A stretch of 64,000 nucleotides of DNA from Viridibacillus soli (GTDB lineage Bacteria > Bacillota > Bacilli > Bacillales_A > Planococcaceae). Every line of letters begins with the position of its first letter. Positions within the stretch are counted from its first letter, which is position 1. Under the pieces are notes generated by a model. The model saw nothing but the letters and a program-made list of their open reading frames with translations, was not told the DNA's origin and searched no databases. Location: contig NZ_JAEOAH010000017.1 of NCBI RefSeq assembly GCF_016612995.1, positions 62,001-126,000 of the forward strand. Reading direction: 5' to 3'. Made by a program: the position numbers and the translations under genes. Below, piece after piece: positions 21,443-30,329 of the stretch.

Positions 21443-22297
21443 TTAAGATTCGTAGATGTAGAAGCCGCGTCCTGTTTTCTTCCCTAACCAGCCTGCTTTA
21501 ACGTATTTACGTAGCAGTGGGCATGGACGGTATTTGCTGTCGCCAAAGCCTTCGTGTAATGTTTCCATAATGTAGAGGCAAGTGTCTAAGCCGATAAAAT
21601 CTGCTAATGTTAGTGGTCCCATGGGATGATTCATGCCAAGTTTCATAACATCGTCAATGGCTTCCTTGTTCGCAACACCTTCGTATAGTGTATAGATGGC
21701 TTCGTTAATCATCGGCATTAATATGCGGTTTGCAACGAACCCTGGGAAATCATTTACTTCGACTGGTACTTTTTCAAGTTTTTTCGTCATATCTTCAATT
21801 GCTTGATAGACATCATCTGAAGTAGCTAAACCACGAATGATTTCAACCAGCTTCATCACTGGTACTGGATTCATAAAGTGCATGCCGATTACTTGTTCTG
21901 GACGATTTGTCACAGCCGCTAGCTCTGTAATTGGTAATGATGATGTATTAGAAGCTAAAATGGCATGCGCCGGTGCAATGGCATCTAGCTGTTTGAAAAT
22001 AGCTTGCTTTACTGACATATTTTCTACGGCTGCTTCGATGACTAAATCGACATCATTTGCATCATTGATATCGAGTGATTTTGTTAGACGGCCAAGAACG
22101 GCTTCTTTTTCACTCTCTGTCATACGACCTTTTTCAACATTGCGTGAGAGATTTTTTGTAATAGTACCTAAACCTCTTGCGAAAAACTCTTCCTTCATAT
22201 CGTTTAGTTTGACGTCAAATCCTGCTTGCGCACACACTTGCGCGATACCAGAGCCCATTTGACCTGCTCCAATTACCATTATTTTCTGAATACTCAT
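21443..22297 (-). CDS. hbd: 3-hydroxybutyryl-CoA dehydrogenase
   Basis: NAD(P)-dependent enzyme that oxidises 3-hydroxyacyl-CoA to 3-ketoacyl-CoA. The Rossmann motif [13 protein letters not shown] is at the N-terminus, with HFMNPVPVM in the substrate region and the C-terminal 3HCDH helical domain after it; total 284 residues. The ATG at 22297 overlaps the thiolase stop in a TGATG arrangement, so the two are translationally coupled. It may run toward butyryl-CoA formation or in beta-oxidation. Confidence 0.93.
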   Translation of the reverse strand: MSIQKIMVIGAGQMGSGIAQVCAQAGFDVKLNDMKEEFFARGLGTITKNLSRNVEKGRMTESEKEAVLGRLTKSLDINDANDVDLVIEAAVENMSVKQAIFKQLDAIAPAHAILASNTSSLPITELAAVTNRPEQVIGMHFMNPVPVMKLVEIIRGLATSDDVYQAIEDMTKKLEKVPVEVNDFPGFVANRILMPMINEAIYTLYEGVANKEAIDDVMKLGMNHPMGPLTLADFIGLDTCLYIMETLHEGFGDSKYRPCPLLRKYVKAGWLGKKTGRGFYIYES

Positions 22298-23502
22298 CAC
22301 TCGAATCCCCCCGTTTTTGGTACTTCAATCATGATGGCATCTCCTTGACCTCCGCCAGAACAAATAGCTGCAATACCAATACCTCCGCCGCGACGCTTTA
22401 ACTCATAAGCGAGTGTCAAAATAATGCGTGCACCAGATGCTCCGATTGGATGCCCTAATGCGACTGCTCCACCGTTGACATTAACTTTTTCTGCATCTAG
22501 CTCTGCAATTTGATTGCTTGCTAACGCAACGGCTGCAAATGCTTCATTAATTTCGAATAAATCAATATCTTGTAACGTTTTCCCTGTCTTTTCTAAAATT
22601 TTGTTGATGACTAAGCCTGGTGTTTGCGGGAAATGTTGTGGCAGAACACCGATTTCTGCATGCCCTAAAATATAGGCAAGCGGTGCGTGACCTGCTGCTT
22701 TAGCACGTTCTTCATTCATAAGAACAACTGCACAAGCACCATCATTAATACCCGGTGCATTCCCCGCTGTAATCGTACCTTCAGTCGTAAATGCTGCTCT
22801 AAGATTTGCTAAAGATTGTAGTGACGTATCTCTTCTTGGTGCTTCATCCGTATCGATTTCAGCTGGATCACCTTTACGTTGTGCAATACTTACTGAAACA
22901 ATTTCCTCTGCAAATTTGCCCGCGTCCATCGCAGCTAATGCTCGCTTATGACTGCGATATGCCCATTCATCTTGCGATTCTCTTGTTAATGAAAAGTCTT
23001 TTGCCGTGGAATCTCCATATGTGCCCATATGTACATGCTCTGAATCGAAAGAACAAGATAAACCGTCATAAACCATACCGTCTACCATTACCGCATCTCC
23101 CATGCGCAAGCCAAATCGGCCTTTTGGTAAATAGTAAGGAGCATTAGACATAGACTCCATGCCACCAGCTACAATCACTTCCTCGTCCCCTAAACGAATA
23201 AGTTGATCTGCTAATGTCACACTGCGCAATCCAGAAGCACAAACTTTGTTAATCGTTTCTGTTTTCACTGACAACGGGATTCCTGCTTTTACCGCTGCTT
23301 GTCGAGAAGGAATTTGCCCTTGCCCTGCTTGTAATACAGTTCCCATAATTACTTCATCCACTTGATCTGGCAGGACATTAGATCTTTGTAAGGCAGCTTG
23401 AATCGCTACGCCACCTAAATCACTAGCCGTTAAGGAGCTTAGTGCTCCTCCAAATTTCCCAAATGCTGTTCGCGCGCCATTTAAAATCACTGTTTTTGTC
23501 AA
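22297..23502 (-). CDS. Acetyl-CoA C-acetyltransferase (thiolase)
   Basis: Biosynthetic/degradative thiolase of 401 residues. The acyl-accepting cysteine is about residue 88 in KVCASGLRS, with the catalytic [10 protein letters not shown] and CSGGGQGDA motifs near the C-terminus. The start is most likely TTG at 23502, with AAGGGG 8 nt upstream; the GTG at 23511 overlaps that site. It is first in the thl-hbd-acd-acd-tetR series, 80 bp downstream of a FadR-like box. Confidence 0.93.
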   Translation of the reverse strand: MTKTVILNGARTAFGKFGGALSSLTASDLGGVAIQAALQRSNVLPDQVDEVIMGTVLQAGQGQIPSRQAAVKAGIPLSVKTETINKVCASGLRSVTLADQLIRLGDEEVIVAGGMESMSNAPYYLPKGRFGLRMGDAVMVDGMVYDGLSCSFDSEHVHMGTYGDSTAKDFSLTRESQDEWAYRSHKRALAAMDAGKFAEEIVSVSIAQRKGDPAEIDTDEAPRRDTSLQSLANLRAAFTTEGTITAGNAPGINDGACAVVLMNEERAKAAGHAPLAYILGHAEIGVLPQHFPQTPGLVINKILEKTGKTLQDIDLFEINEAFAAVALASNQIAELDAEKVNVNGGAVALGHPIGASGARIILTLAYELKRRGGGIGIAAICSGGGQGDAIMIEVPKTGGFE

Positions 23503-23580
23503 ATCAGACACCCCTTGTCTTCATTATGCATACGCTTACATTGTTATTTAAAAATAAACGAGTGTTCTTTTAAAACTTTA

Positions 23581-23598
23581 CGACTGAACGCTCGCTCA
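23581..23598 (-). promoter_or_regulatory. FadR-like operator upstream of thiolase
   Basis: On the minus strand TGAGCGAGCGTTCAGTCG shares 14 of 18 positions with TGAATGAGCATTCAGTCA, the plus-strand reading of the box upstream of fadF, and is partly palindromic. It has more mismatches to the Bacillus FadR consensus (about five), so it is a weaker call. Confidence 0.45.
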
Positions 23599-23610
23599 AC
23601 AGAATTTTAG

Positions 23611-23645
23611 AAAAATAGAGAGTGTCTAGCACTCTCTATTTTTCT
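23611..23645 (-). terminator. Terminator of fadF
   Basis: AAAATAGAGAGTG pairs with CACTCTCTATTTT, 40 bp past the fadF stop. It is nearly symmetrical and has T-runs on both strands. Confidence 0.85.
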
Positions 23646-23685
23646 TAGTAATATTGTACATAAATTGCCATTTTATTTCAATTAC

Positions 23686-25839
23686 TTATTGGATAATCGG
23701 CTCTTCAATTACTTCCTCAACAGGTGGTTTATATTCGCCACATACTGATTTCTCTAGTAATTCAGCAATATCATATGTGCCTACTTGCTCTTCAACTTCT
23801 TTTGCTTTCGTACCATCTGAAAGCATTGTTAAGCAGTATGGACAGCCTGATGAAATCATTGTTGGACTCACTGCAAGTGCTTGCTCAGTTCTCGCAACGT
23901 TAACGCGGTTACCTACATGCTCTTCCATCCACATTAAGCCTCCACCAGCGCCACAGCACATACCTGTTTCACGATTACGTTCCATTTCAACTAACTTCAC
24001 GCCAGGAATTGCTTTTAAAATTTCACGTGGAGGATCATAAACATCATTGTAACGACCTAGGTAACATGAATCATGGAATGTAATCGTTTCTTCAATTGCA
24101 TATTGTGGTTTAAGACGACCTTGTTGTACTAAATCGTAAAGCAATTCTGTATGATGATATACTTCACCACTCCAACCAAAGTCGCTGTACTCATTTTTAA
24201 AAATATTATAAGCATGCGGATCAATTGTTACTAATTTTGTGACGCCTGTTTTCTCGAACTCACTAATATTAGCTGTTGCTAATTCTTGGAATAAGAATTC
24301 ATTACCAAGGCGACGTGGTGTATCTCCTGAGTTCTTTTCTTTATTACCTAAAATCGCAAATTTAACGCCTGCTTCGTTCATTAACTTTGCAAAAGATAAT
24401 GCAATTTTTTGTGAGCGGTTATCAAATGAGCCCATTGAGCCAACCCAGAATAGGTACTCGAACTCTTCGCCTGCTTTTGACACTTCTTTCACCGTTGGAA
24501 TGTGAACATCCGAGCGAGCATCGCGCCAGTTTTCTTTTTCTTTACGGTTAATTCCCCATGGATTTCCTTGGCGTTCAATGTTAGTCATTGCTCGTTGTGC
24601 ATCCGGGTTAACGCGTCCTTCTGTCATTGTTAAATAACGGCGCAGGTCAATTATTTTATCGACATGCTCATTCATTACTGGACATTGGTCTTCACAGTTA
24701 CGGCAAGTCGTACATGCCCAAATTTCTTCCTCTGTGATGACGTCTCCGATTAATGACGGACTGTAGATATCTTCAAGTACTGCACCTTCAGCTCCAGCCG
24801 CCATTGCTAGCTGATTGCCTTGTGTTTTTTTGAACATTAATGATGGTACCCACGGTTGTTGACGTGTTGCAACCGCTCCTGTAAATGTTAAGTGATCACG
24901 TAATTTTGTTATTAAATCCATTGGTGACAGCATTTTTCCTGTACCACTTGCTGGACACATATTGGTACAACGGCCACATTCTACACAAGCATACAAATCA
25001 ATTAGTTGTAGCTGTGTGAAGTCGGTAATCTTCCCAACACCGAATGATGGCATTTCTTCCTCTCCATCTTCCCCTTCTTCCATATCTTCAAAGTTGATAG
25101 GCGTTAGCTTTCCAACTTGATTTAAACGGTTGAAGTAAACATTTACTGGACCTGCGATTAAATGCGCGTGTTTCGATTGTGGAACGTAAACTAAGAAAGT
25201 TAAAAGAATTAATAAATGAATCCACCACATGATGAAGAATATAACAATTGCTGCTGTTGGTGGCAAAAATCCAAAAACAGTGGCAATAGTAGATGCTATC
25301 GGCTCTGACCAAGTTGCTGCGTGATCATGCCAAATCATGCCCATACCGTTCCCGACGAGTACTGAAACCATTAGCCCACCGATAAAGATTAATACTAAAC
25401 CTGATTTAAAGCCGCGTTTTAGGCGCACAAGTTTTTCAACATAACGGCGATAAAATGCCCATACGACTGCTACTAAAATTACTAATGACACAATTTCTTG
25501 AAAGAATGTGAAAAATGGATACAACGGCCCTAAAGGTAAGTGCGATCCCGGTTTCAAACCTTTCCAAATGAAATCAATTGCGCCTAGTTGAACTAATAGG
25601 AAGCCATAGAAGAACATAACGTGAATAGCGCCACTCTTTTTATCTTTTAATAGCTTCTTTTGACCAAATACATTCACCCAAATTTTGTGTAGTCGTGCCT
25701 TAACATCATTATCGAACTCAACTTGTTTCCCCATTTTGACGAATTCATAGCGCGTCTTTAACAAGTATCCGAATAAAAATAAACCATAAGCTACTACTAC
25801 TACAAATAGTATCCAGTTTGCGATTAGCAATGGATTCAT
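23686..25839 (-). CDS. fadF: Membrane iron-sulfur oxidoreductase, ETF:menaquinone type (FadF)
   Basis: A 717-residue protein likely to move electrons from reduced ETF (fed by acyl-CoA dehydrogenases) into the menaquinone pool. The N-terminal third has several membrane helices (NarI-like). Two 4Fe-4S motifs follow, CVECGRCTNMCP and CTTCRNCEDQCP, and then two CCG-type domains with MCCGAGGG and GCPYC. B. subtilis fadF (ywjF) lies in the same place beside acdA. The quinone role comes from work on related EMO proteins; here it is inferred. Confidence 0.88.
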   Translation of the reverse strand: MNPLLIANWILFVVVVAYGLFLFGYLLKTRYEFVKMGKQVEFDNDVKARLHKIWVNVFGQKKLLKDKKSGAIHVMFFYGFLLVQLGAIDFIWKGLKPGSHLPLGPLYPFFTFFQEIVSLVILVAVVWAFYRRYVEKLVRLKRGFKSGLVLIFIGGLMVSVLVGNGMGMIWHDHAATWSEPIASTIATVFGFLPPTAAIVIFFIMWWIHLLILLTFLVYVPQSKHAHLIAGPVNVYFNRLNQVGKLTPINFEDMEEGEDGEEEMPSFGVGKITDFTQLQLIDLYACVECGRCTNMCPASGTGKMLSPMDLITKLRDHLTFTGAVATRQQPWVPSLMFKKTQGNQLAMAAGAEGAVLEDIYSPSLIGDVITEEEIWACTTCRNCEDQCPVMNEHVDKIIDLRRYLTMTEGRVNPDAQRAMTNIERQGNPWGINRKEKENWRDARSDVHIPTVKEVSKAGEEFEYLFWVGSMGSFDNRSQKIALSFAKLMNEAGVKFAILGNKEKNSGDTPRRLGNEFLFQELATANISEFEKTGVTKLVTIDPHAYNIFKNEYSDFGWSGEVYHHTELLYDLVQQGRLKPQYAIEETITFHDSCYLGRYNDVYDPPREILKAIPGVKLVEMERNRETGMCCGAGGGLMWMEEHVGNRVNVARTEQALAVSPTMISSGCPYCLTMLSDGTKAKEVEEQVGTYDIAELLEKSVCGEYKPPVEEVIEEPIIQ

Positions 25840-25896
25840 AACATTTCCCCCTCTATGATGCTCGTTATACGATTGCTACACCCCTACATTCCACTA

Positions 25897-25919
25897 AAAT
25901 TACTAAAGTTTAGTAATTT
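25897..25919. repeat. 23-bp perfect palindrome in the fadF leader
   Basis: AAATTACTAAA and TTTAGTAATTT flank a single central base. It lies between the fadF promoter and start codon and would be transcribed. It is AT-rich with no terminator tail, so it may be a second operator. Confidence 0.7.
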
Positions 25920-25945
25920 ATCATGTAAATGTATCTGTTTTTATC

Positions 25946-25975
25946 ATTGTAAAATATGAATGAGCATTCAGTCAA
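25946..25975 (-). promoter_or_regulatory. fadF promoter overlapped by a FadR box
   Basis: On the minus strand TTGACT (25970-25975), an 18-bp spacer and TACAAT (25946-25951) form a sigma-A promoter. The plus-strand sequence TGAATGAGCATTCAGTCA (25957-25974) matches the Bacillus FadR consensus TGAATGAnnAnTCATTCA with one mismatch and covers the -35 and spacer, a typical repressor position. The 25976-26183 stretch upstream shows nothing I can name. Confidence 0.7.
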
Positions 25976-26183
25976 TGGTAATTGTTACTTCTTCCATTAT
26001 ATTTTTTGCAATAATTCCGTTTAATCTATTCGTTGTCTTGTAGTTCATACATGTTTCTCTAAGTTTACTAAAAATTCTAGCATAGTTCTCGCCGGAATTA
26101 CATGTCAATTCAGAATTTTTTAAATATTTCCAGAGATTTACTGAGAATTACGGGTCAAATCCAATCATTTGAAATTTTCCTTA

Positions 26184-26235
26184 GAAAAAAAGAACTGCCC
26201 CCTTGCCGATTCACAGATCAACTTTAGGACAGTTC
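26184..26235 (-). terminator. Terminator of the cobalamin operon
   Basis: GAACTGTCC pairs with GGGCAGTTC across a 25-nt interior and continues into TTTTTTT on the minus strand, just past the cblS stop. Confidence 0.7.
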
Positions 26236-26239
26236 CGTT

Positions 26240-26917
26240 TTAATCAAAAATAATGCGTTCTAATAATGGGCCGAAATGTTGCTCTGCTGCTTGCATTTTC
26301 TCTTCAGAAATGCCGAGTAAAATAACTGTCGCTGGGCCGGCTGTTTTTTCGCAGTCTAGTGAGCTTGTAAAAGAAAAATCTCCGAGCAATCTTCTAACTT
26401 CAGAGAAAATTCCCTTTGATCCAACCGGCCATACACGTTCTACAATATTTGTATCAAGCGCATTTTTCACAAATAATAAATTCGCGATGTATTTTGGCTG
26501 CTCTAGTAATTCATTCCCTACTAATGGTTTACCAAATGTAAACCATTGTAGTGTTTTGGCTTCCGGCAGCGGGCGAACCGGAGCTCCAATCATTGTGACA
26601 GCAACACCAGATTGCAAAGTTGGCATATTCGTTTCTGAGCTGCCTTTGATTGGCGGCACCGGCAAACTTAGCTCATCAAAGAGCCAAGTGATGCCTTTCA
26701 CATACCGCTCCCAGCTCGCTTCACTGCTGAAATTATGCATAATGATTGCTTCCGGTTCTGCTCCTGCTGCCCATTGCTCTAGTAAAGTCACACGGGCAGA
26801 ATAATAACTTGTTACATCATCGGGCACTTGAACGATATCTTGTTCTTTTTCTCCAATTGCGCCGGAATTATCAGTTGTTACAATAAAACCATTCGATAAT
26901 TGCATCGCATTTCTCAT
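26240..26917 (-). CDS. cblS: Probable alpha-ribazole kinase CblS
   Basis: The 225-residue protein resembles the PurM/ThiL ATP-binding superfamily: an N-terminal DNSGAIGEKEQD, a YSARVTLLEQWAAGAEP helix and a GSSETNMPTLQSG loop. In Geobacillus and Listeria the CblS-CblT pair imports and phosphorylates alpha-ribazole to salvage the lower ligand of B12. The adjacent membrane gene and place at the end of a cobalamin operon support the same role here. The assignment rests on context plus motifs. Confidence 0.75.
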   Translation of the reverse strand: MRNAMQLSNGFIVTTDNSGAIGEKEQDIVQVPDDVTSYYSARVTLLEQWAAGAEPEAIIMHNFSSEASWERYVKGITWLFDELSLPVPPIKGSSETNMPTLQSGVAVTMIGAPVRPLPEAKTLQWFTFGKPLVGNELLEQPKYIANLLFVKNALDTNIVERVWPVGSKGIFSEVRRLLGDFSFTSSLDCEKTAGPATVILLGISEEKMQAAEQHFGPLLERIIFD

Positions 26918-26920
26918 TTT

Positions 26921-27400
26921 TTAGTGTGCCTCTTTTCTTTGAAAGGCACGAGATAATACGGGCATACCAATCGCTGCAATCGTAATGTTTAAAACTGTTG
27001 CTATAAAAATACCAGGTACTGCTGAAAAGAAAAATGCAGGAGAAATAATCCAATAAAATGGCAGTGGAGATAAAATACCGTTAGCAATAATAGCAAAAAT
27101 CCATTTCGAATACGTTCTACCTGCATGGTGAAGCTTAGCAAAACCCCATAATACTAGGAACATTTCTGCTGCAATAAGGAAATGTAATGGACCAAGGGCA
27201 AATCCACCTGTCATCGCAGATACGAGGTGGCCAATCGCGGCCGCTGCACCTGCTGCTACTGGTGGTAAAAAGACTGCACCTAAAAAGGCAGGCGCCGAAT
27301 CCAGTGCCGCTGAACTAATACCAACCGGTACTTTTATCATGGATCCAACTGCACATAGAGCTGCAATTATCGCTGTTAATGTTAATGTTCTAAGCTTCAT
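26921..27400 (-). CDS. cblT: Probable alpha-ribazole transporter CblT (ECF S-component-like)
   Basis: A hydrophobic protein of 159 residues with five to six membrane segments, shaped like ECF transporter substrate-binding components (AIIAALCAVGSMIKVP start, APAFLGAVF and GHLVSAMTGGFALG segments). CblT proteins take up alpha-ribazole. The start is taken as ATG at 27400, eleven bases after the adenosyltransferase gene; the longer frame overlaps that gene by about 80 bp and lacks a better ribosome binding site. It precedes cblS by 3 bp. Confidence 0.75.
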   Translation of the reverse strand: MKLRTLTLTAIIAALCAVGSMIKVPVGISSAALDSAPAFLGAVFLPPVAAGAAAAIGHLVSAMTGGFALGPLHFLIAAEMFLVLWGFAKLHHAGRTYSKWIFAIIANGILSPLPFYWIISPAFFFSAVPGIFIATVLNITIAAIGMPVLSRAFQRKEAH

Positions 27401-27410
27401 ATTCGTGTAT

Positions 27411-28007
27411 TCATTCCTTTGCTTTTCTTGAACGTCCGCCATCTTTAAACACTTTTGCACTACGAACGTATTCATTATCAGGTACATTTAAACGTGCGTT
27501 CACTACGCGCGCTGCTGCAAATAAATAATCAGATAAACGGTTTAAATAGCGTTGTACAACTAATGGTACATCGCCTTCTTCTGTTTCTTTTAATAACGTG
27601 ACCATTTGGCGCTCCGCACGACGTGTGATTGTACGTGCAATATGCAATGTAGCTGCTGCAGGTGAGCCACCAGGTAAGATAAATCGTTCAAGTAAAGGTG
27701 GTTCATCCATTAATACATCAATGCGTTTTTCCATAACTTGAATAGGCTCTTCTGTCATTTTGTAATGGCGTTCCTTCATGACGTTTGCAAGGTCCCCACC
27801 ACAATCGAATAATTCGTTTTGCATAGATTCTAAGTCTTCTAATATATCTTGGAATATAACAGGATCTAGTTCAGTCATCGCCTTACCGATAAATGAATTT
27901 AATTCATCAATTGTACCGTATGTTTCAACGCGTTGATTGTCTTTGTCCACTCGTGCTCCGATAATACTTGTTTTCCCCTTATCACCTGTACGTGTGTATA
28001 AATTCAT
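27411..28007 (-). CDS. ATP:cob(I)alamin adenosyltransferase, PduO type
   Basis: Adenosylates reduced corrinoids to make the coenzyme form used by IcmF. The 198-residue four-helix protein begins NLYTRTGDKGKTSIIG, which forms the ATP site, and keeps the RRAERQ segment and the C-terminal LNRLSDYLFAAAR motif. It is the only adenosyltransferase in the window. The start ATG is conventional. It lies between the short cobU-like gene and cblT. Confidence 0.93.
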   Translation of the reverse strand: MNLYTRTGDKGKTSIIGARVDKDNQRVETYGTIDELNSFIGKAMTELDPVIFQDILEDLESMQNELFDCGGDLANVMKERHYKMTEEPIQVMEKRIDVLMDEPPLLERFILPGGSPAAATLHIARTITRRAERQMVTLLKETEEGDVPLVVQRYLNRLSDYLFAAARVVNARLNVPDNEYVRSAKVFKDGGRSRKAKE

Positions 28008-28028
28008 CTCTCATCCTTCTTTCCTGTT

Positions 28029-28430
28029 TTATTTTATTGGTTCAGCTATACCATACCAAATACGAGTAATTTGTGGGCTAATTTTAAATAATTGCTGATA
28101 AAATCTTCCACAAACATCACGGAGTTTACGGGCGTTGGCTTCGATTGGAACGATACCTCTGCCCATCTCAGTCACAATAACGATAAGTTCCCTCGATGCA
28201 TCTAATACTTTAAGCTGTTCTATAAACTCAGCTGCCAACGTATCCTCATCCATTTCCAGTTTGTCTGCCAATACATGTTCAAGTCCAGCAACAACGATTG
28301 TCGCAGCTTCAGGCATCACCATCGGCAGCTCGCCTTCTAGCCATGCTATATCTTGTTTGCCCTGCTCTTCTAGCCAGCTTCTTACATATTGCCTTTTGCC
28401 GTTATAGGCTCCACCGATAAAAACGTGCAT
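28029..28430 (-). CDS. Short CobU-like protein with divergent P-loop
   Basis: A 133-residue relative of adenosylcobinamide kinase/guanylyltransferase. The N-terminus GGAYNGKRQYV corresponds to the CobU P-loop but is altered, the middle region (ATG...RI..H...R) is missing, and the C-terminal part VTEMGRGIVPIEANARKLRD is well kept. A second CobU at 29757 has the reverse pattern. It overlaps cobC by 49 bp. It may be a degenerate copy or one half of a split activity. Confidence 0.75.
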   Translation of the reverse strand: MHVFIGGAYNGKRQYVRSWLEEQGKQDIAWLEGELPMVMPEAATIVVAGLEHVLADKLEMDEDTLAAEFIEQLKVLDASRELIVIVTEMGRGIVPIEANARKLRDVCGRFYQQLFKISPQITRIWYGIAEPIK

Positions 28431-28981
28431 CGTTGTCCCTCCTCAAACTGTTTTATTGTTGACCAATGTAATAGAAAACGTTCTTCATGCGACACTTGCC
28501 ATTCCCAGAACGTTTTTTCCTCCGGTGCAAATTGCATGAGCATTGCTCTAATTGAACCTCCATGCGCGACAATTCTGTAATGCGACAATCCTTTTGGCAA
28601 AGATTTCACAGCTTCTGTAACGCGAAACATGACTTGTTTTAATGTTTCTCCATTAGGTGGGGCTAATTCATAAGGATTGTCGATCCAATTACGATATGCG
28701 TATAAATCTTTTAACTGCTCATATGTTTGGCATTCAAAATCACCGAAGTAGCTTTCACGAAACCCTCTATTATTTATGTAATTAGCATTTGGAAAATAAC
28801 AAGCAGCTGTTTCCTCGCAACGTTTTAAATCACTGCCGAAAACGACAGTTGCTAATTCATCAATAATCGGCAAATCTTGATTCAGAATAATTGACTCATC
28901 AGTCCAGCCAAGATATTTTCTCTCCACATTACTTTTCGTTTTTGCATGGCGCATTAGCTCAACAGTAATAGCGTAATCCAT
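28382..28981 (-). CDS. cobC: Alpha-ribazole phosphatase-like histidine phosphatase
   Basis: Histidine phosphatase of 199 residues that removes the phosphate from alpha-ribazole-5'-phosphate or adenosylcobalamin phosphate. The RHG-type motif is LMRHAKTKSN, and the second catalytic histidine is in VAHGGSIRA. The substrate is inferred from its position between cobS and the short cobU-like gene, overlapping both (28 and 49 bp), which implies coupled translation. Confidence 0.85.
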   Translation of the reverse strand: MDYAITVELMRHAKTKSNVERKYLGWTDESIILNQDLPIIDELATVVFGSDLKRCEETAACYFPNANYINNRGFRESYFGDFECQTYEQLKDLYAYRNWIDNPYELAPPNGETLKQVMFRVTEAVKSLPKGLSHYRIVAHGGSIRAMLMQFAPEEKTFWEWQVSHEERFLLHWSTIKQFEEGQRCTFLSVEPITAKGNM

Positions 28982-29730
28982 AAAATGGCCTCCATTCCTT
29001 CGATAAAGGCGCCAAGTAAATCACCCGAACTACCCCGAAAATTACGCAAGGTCCAAATTTTATAAAGACCTGATGATATGATAGCAATCGCAAATAAAAT
29101 GAGTGGTATGACAAAATCTCCGCTCCACCAAATAATGACTGGCATGCCAATGAGCATAGAAATACAAGTCATAGCAAGAAATCGAGGTGCGTATAATTTT
29201 TCTTTAAAAAAGTATGCAAGCCCTTTTTCCTTTGAACATTTCGTTTGGATAAAGTATAAGGACATCCCAAGCCGCGCCAAAAAAGGTACCGTGACGAGCC
29301 ATACAATCGAAAGTCCACCATTCGCAATCAATTCTGCTATAAAGAAAATCTTCGTTAATACTAAAAATAATAATGACATCGCACCAAAAGCACCAATACG
29401 GGGATCATCTAAAATTTCAAGTCGTTTCTCTGTATCTCGATATGAAAAAAATGCGTCTCCCATATCGACCCAACCGTCTAAATGCAAACCACCTGTACAA
29501 ATGATAAATCCAAGAACGAGTATAAATGCTGTTAATAAGGGGCTAATATCAGTCCACGTTTGCAAACTATAAAAAAGAGCTGCTATGACAGCACCCATTA
29601 ACGCGCCTAACCACGGTAAAAATGAAAACATACTCGTAATCGTCGGCTTTGTCAGCGGTAACTCCTTCTGAACTGGCACGACAGTAAAAAATTGAAAGGC
29701 AAGTAAAATACCATAAATAATCATGCGCAA
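28954..29730 (-). CDS. cobS: Adenosylcobinamide-GDP ribazoletransferase
   Basis: Integral membrane enzyme joining AdoCbi-GDP and alpha-ribazole (phosphate), the last assembly step of cobalamin. The 258-residue protein has about seven membrane segments, the catalytic GGLHLDGWVDMGDAFFSYRD signature and DDPRIGAFGAM. It lies in the nucleotide-loop assembly part of the operon. The ATG start and length are normal. Confidence 0.93.
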   Translation of the reverse strand: MRMIIYGILLAFQFFTVVPVQKELPLTKPTITSMFSFLPWLGALMGAVIAALFYSLQTWTDISPLLTAFILVLGFIICTGGLHLDGWVDMGDAFFSYRDTEKRLEILDDPRIGAFGAMSLLFLVLTKIFFIAELIANGGLSIVWLVTVPFLARLGMSLYFIQTKCSKEKGLAYFFKEKLYAPRFLAMTCISMLIGMPVIIWWSGDFVIPLILFAIAIISSGLYKIWTLRNFRGSSGDLLGAFIEGMEAILWITLLLLS

Positions 29731-29756
29731 AAGAGCACCCCCTTACTAAATCGATA

Positions 29757-30329
29757 TTATTTCCATTGATGCATTTGTCCATATTCCATTTCAATTGCAG
29801 TTGTTGCTTCTGCTACAAACCATTGATGTATGCGGCCTAGCCACTGTTGATAAAGGCTTACTTCATAACTAGTTGAAAGCGGTTCATCTAGCACTTCATT
29901 GGAGACAACGACAAGCGGAATACTTCTTTTTCGTAATGTACGAATCGTATTTTGCATCGCTATAAATTTTCGCTCTAGACAACCCTCTTTTTGAAAACAA
30001 CTAACCCCCTTTTCATAGCCATCATAAAATTCATTTGTTAGCCAAGTAGTGACGCAATCCCATAAAATTGCGTCACCGACTTTTACTTTAGTAAGAACCT
30101 TTGGGAAATCAGTAGACTGCTCAATTGTCTTCCATTGTTGCCCAGCACGATCATTTTGATGGCGCGCGATACGCTGTTTCATTTCTTCGTCAAACGCGAC
30201 ACCTGTTGCAACATACACAAGATGCTTTTTTGGCATTGTAGATGCTAAACCTTCTAGGCACTTTTCTGCATAGGCACTTTTACCACTACGCACGCCTCCT
30301 GTTATAAAGACGAGTTCACTTGAAACCAT
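29757..30329 (-). CDS. cobU: Adenosylcobinamide kinase/guanylyltransferase CobU
   Basis: The 190-residue protein phosphorylates adenosylcobinamide and transfers GMP from GTP. The P-loop GGVRSGKS, the VATGVAFDEEM and RIARHQNDR motifs and the DCVTTWL segment are intact. However, after VVVSNEVL the usual G-x-GIVP loop is missing (NEVLDEPLSTSYEV), although this loop is present in the short CobU-like protein at 28029. It overlaps cobD by 28 bp. Confidence 0.85.
   Translation of the reverse strand: MVSSELVFITGGVRSGKSAYAEKCLEGLASTMPKKHLVYVATGVAFDEEMKQRIARHQNDRAGQQWKTIEQSTDFPKVLTKVKVGDAILWDCVTTWLTNEFYDGYEKGVSCFQKEGCLERKFIAMQNTIRTLRKRSIPLVVVSNEVLDEPLSTSYEVSLYQQWLGRIHQWFVAEATTAIEMEYGQMHQWK

Noticed and set aside
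23686-25839. Heterodisulfide reductase or glycolate oxidase subunit
   Set aside because: CCG and 4Fe-4S domains are shared, but the membrane N-terminus and place beside acyl-CoA dehydrogenases fit FadF/ETF:menaquinone oxidoreductase better.
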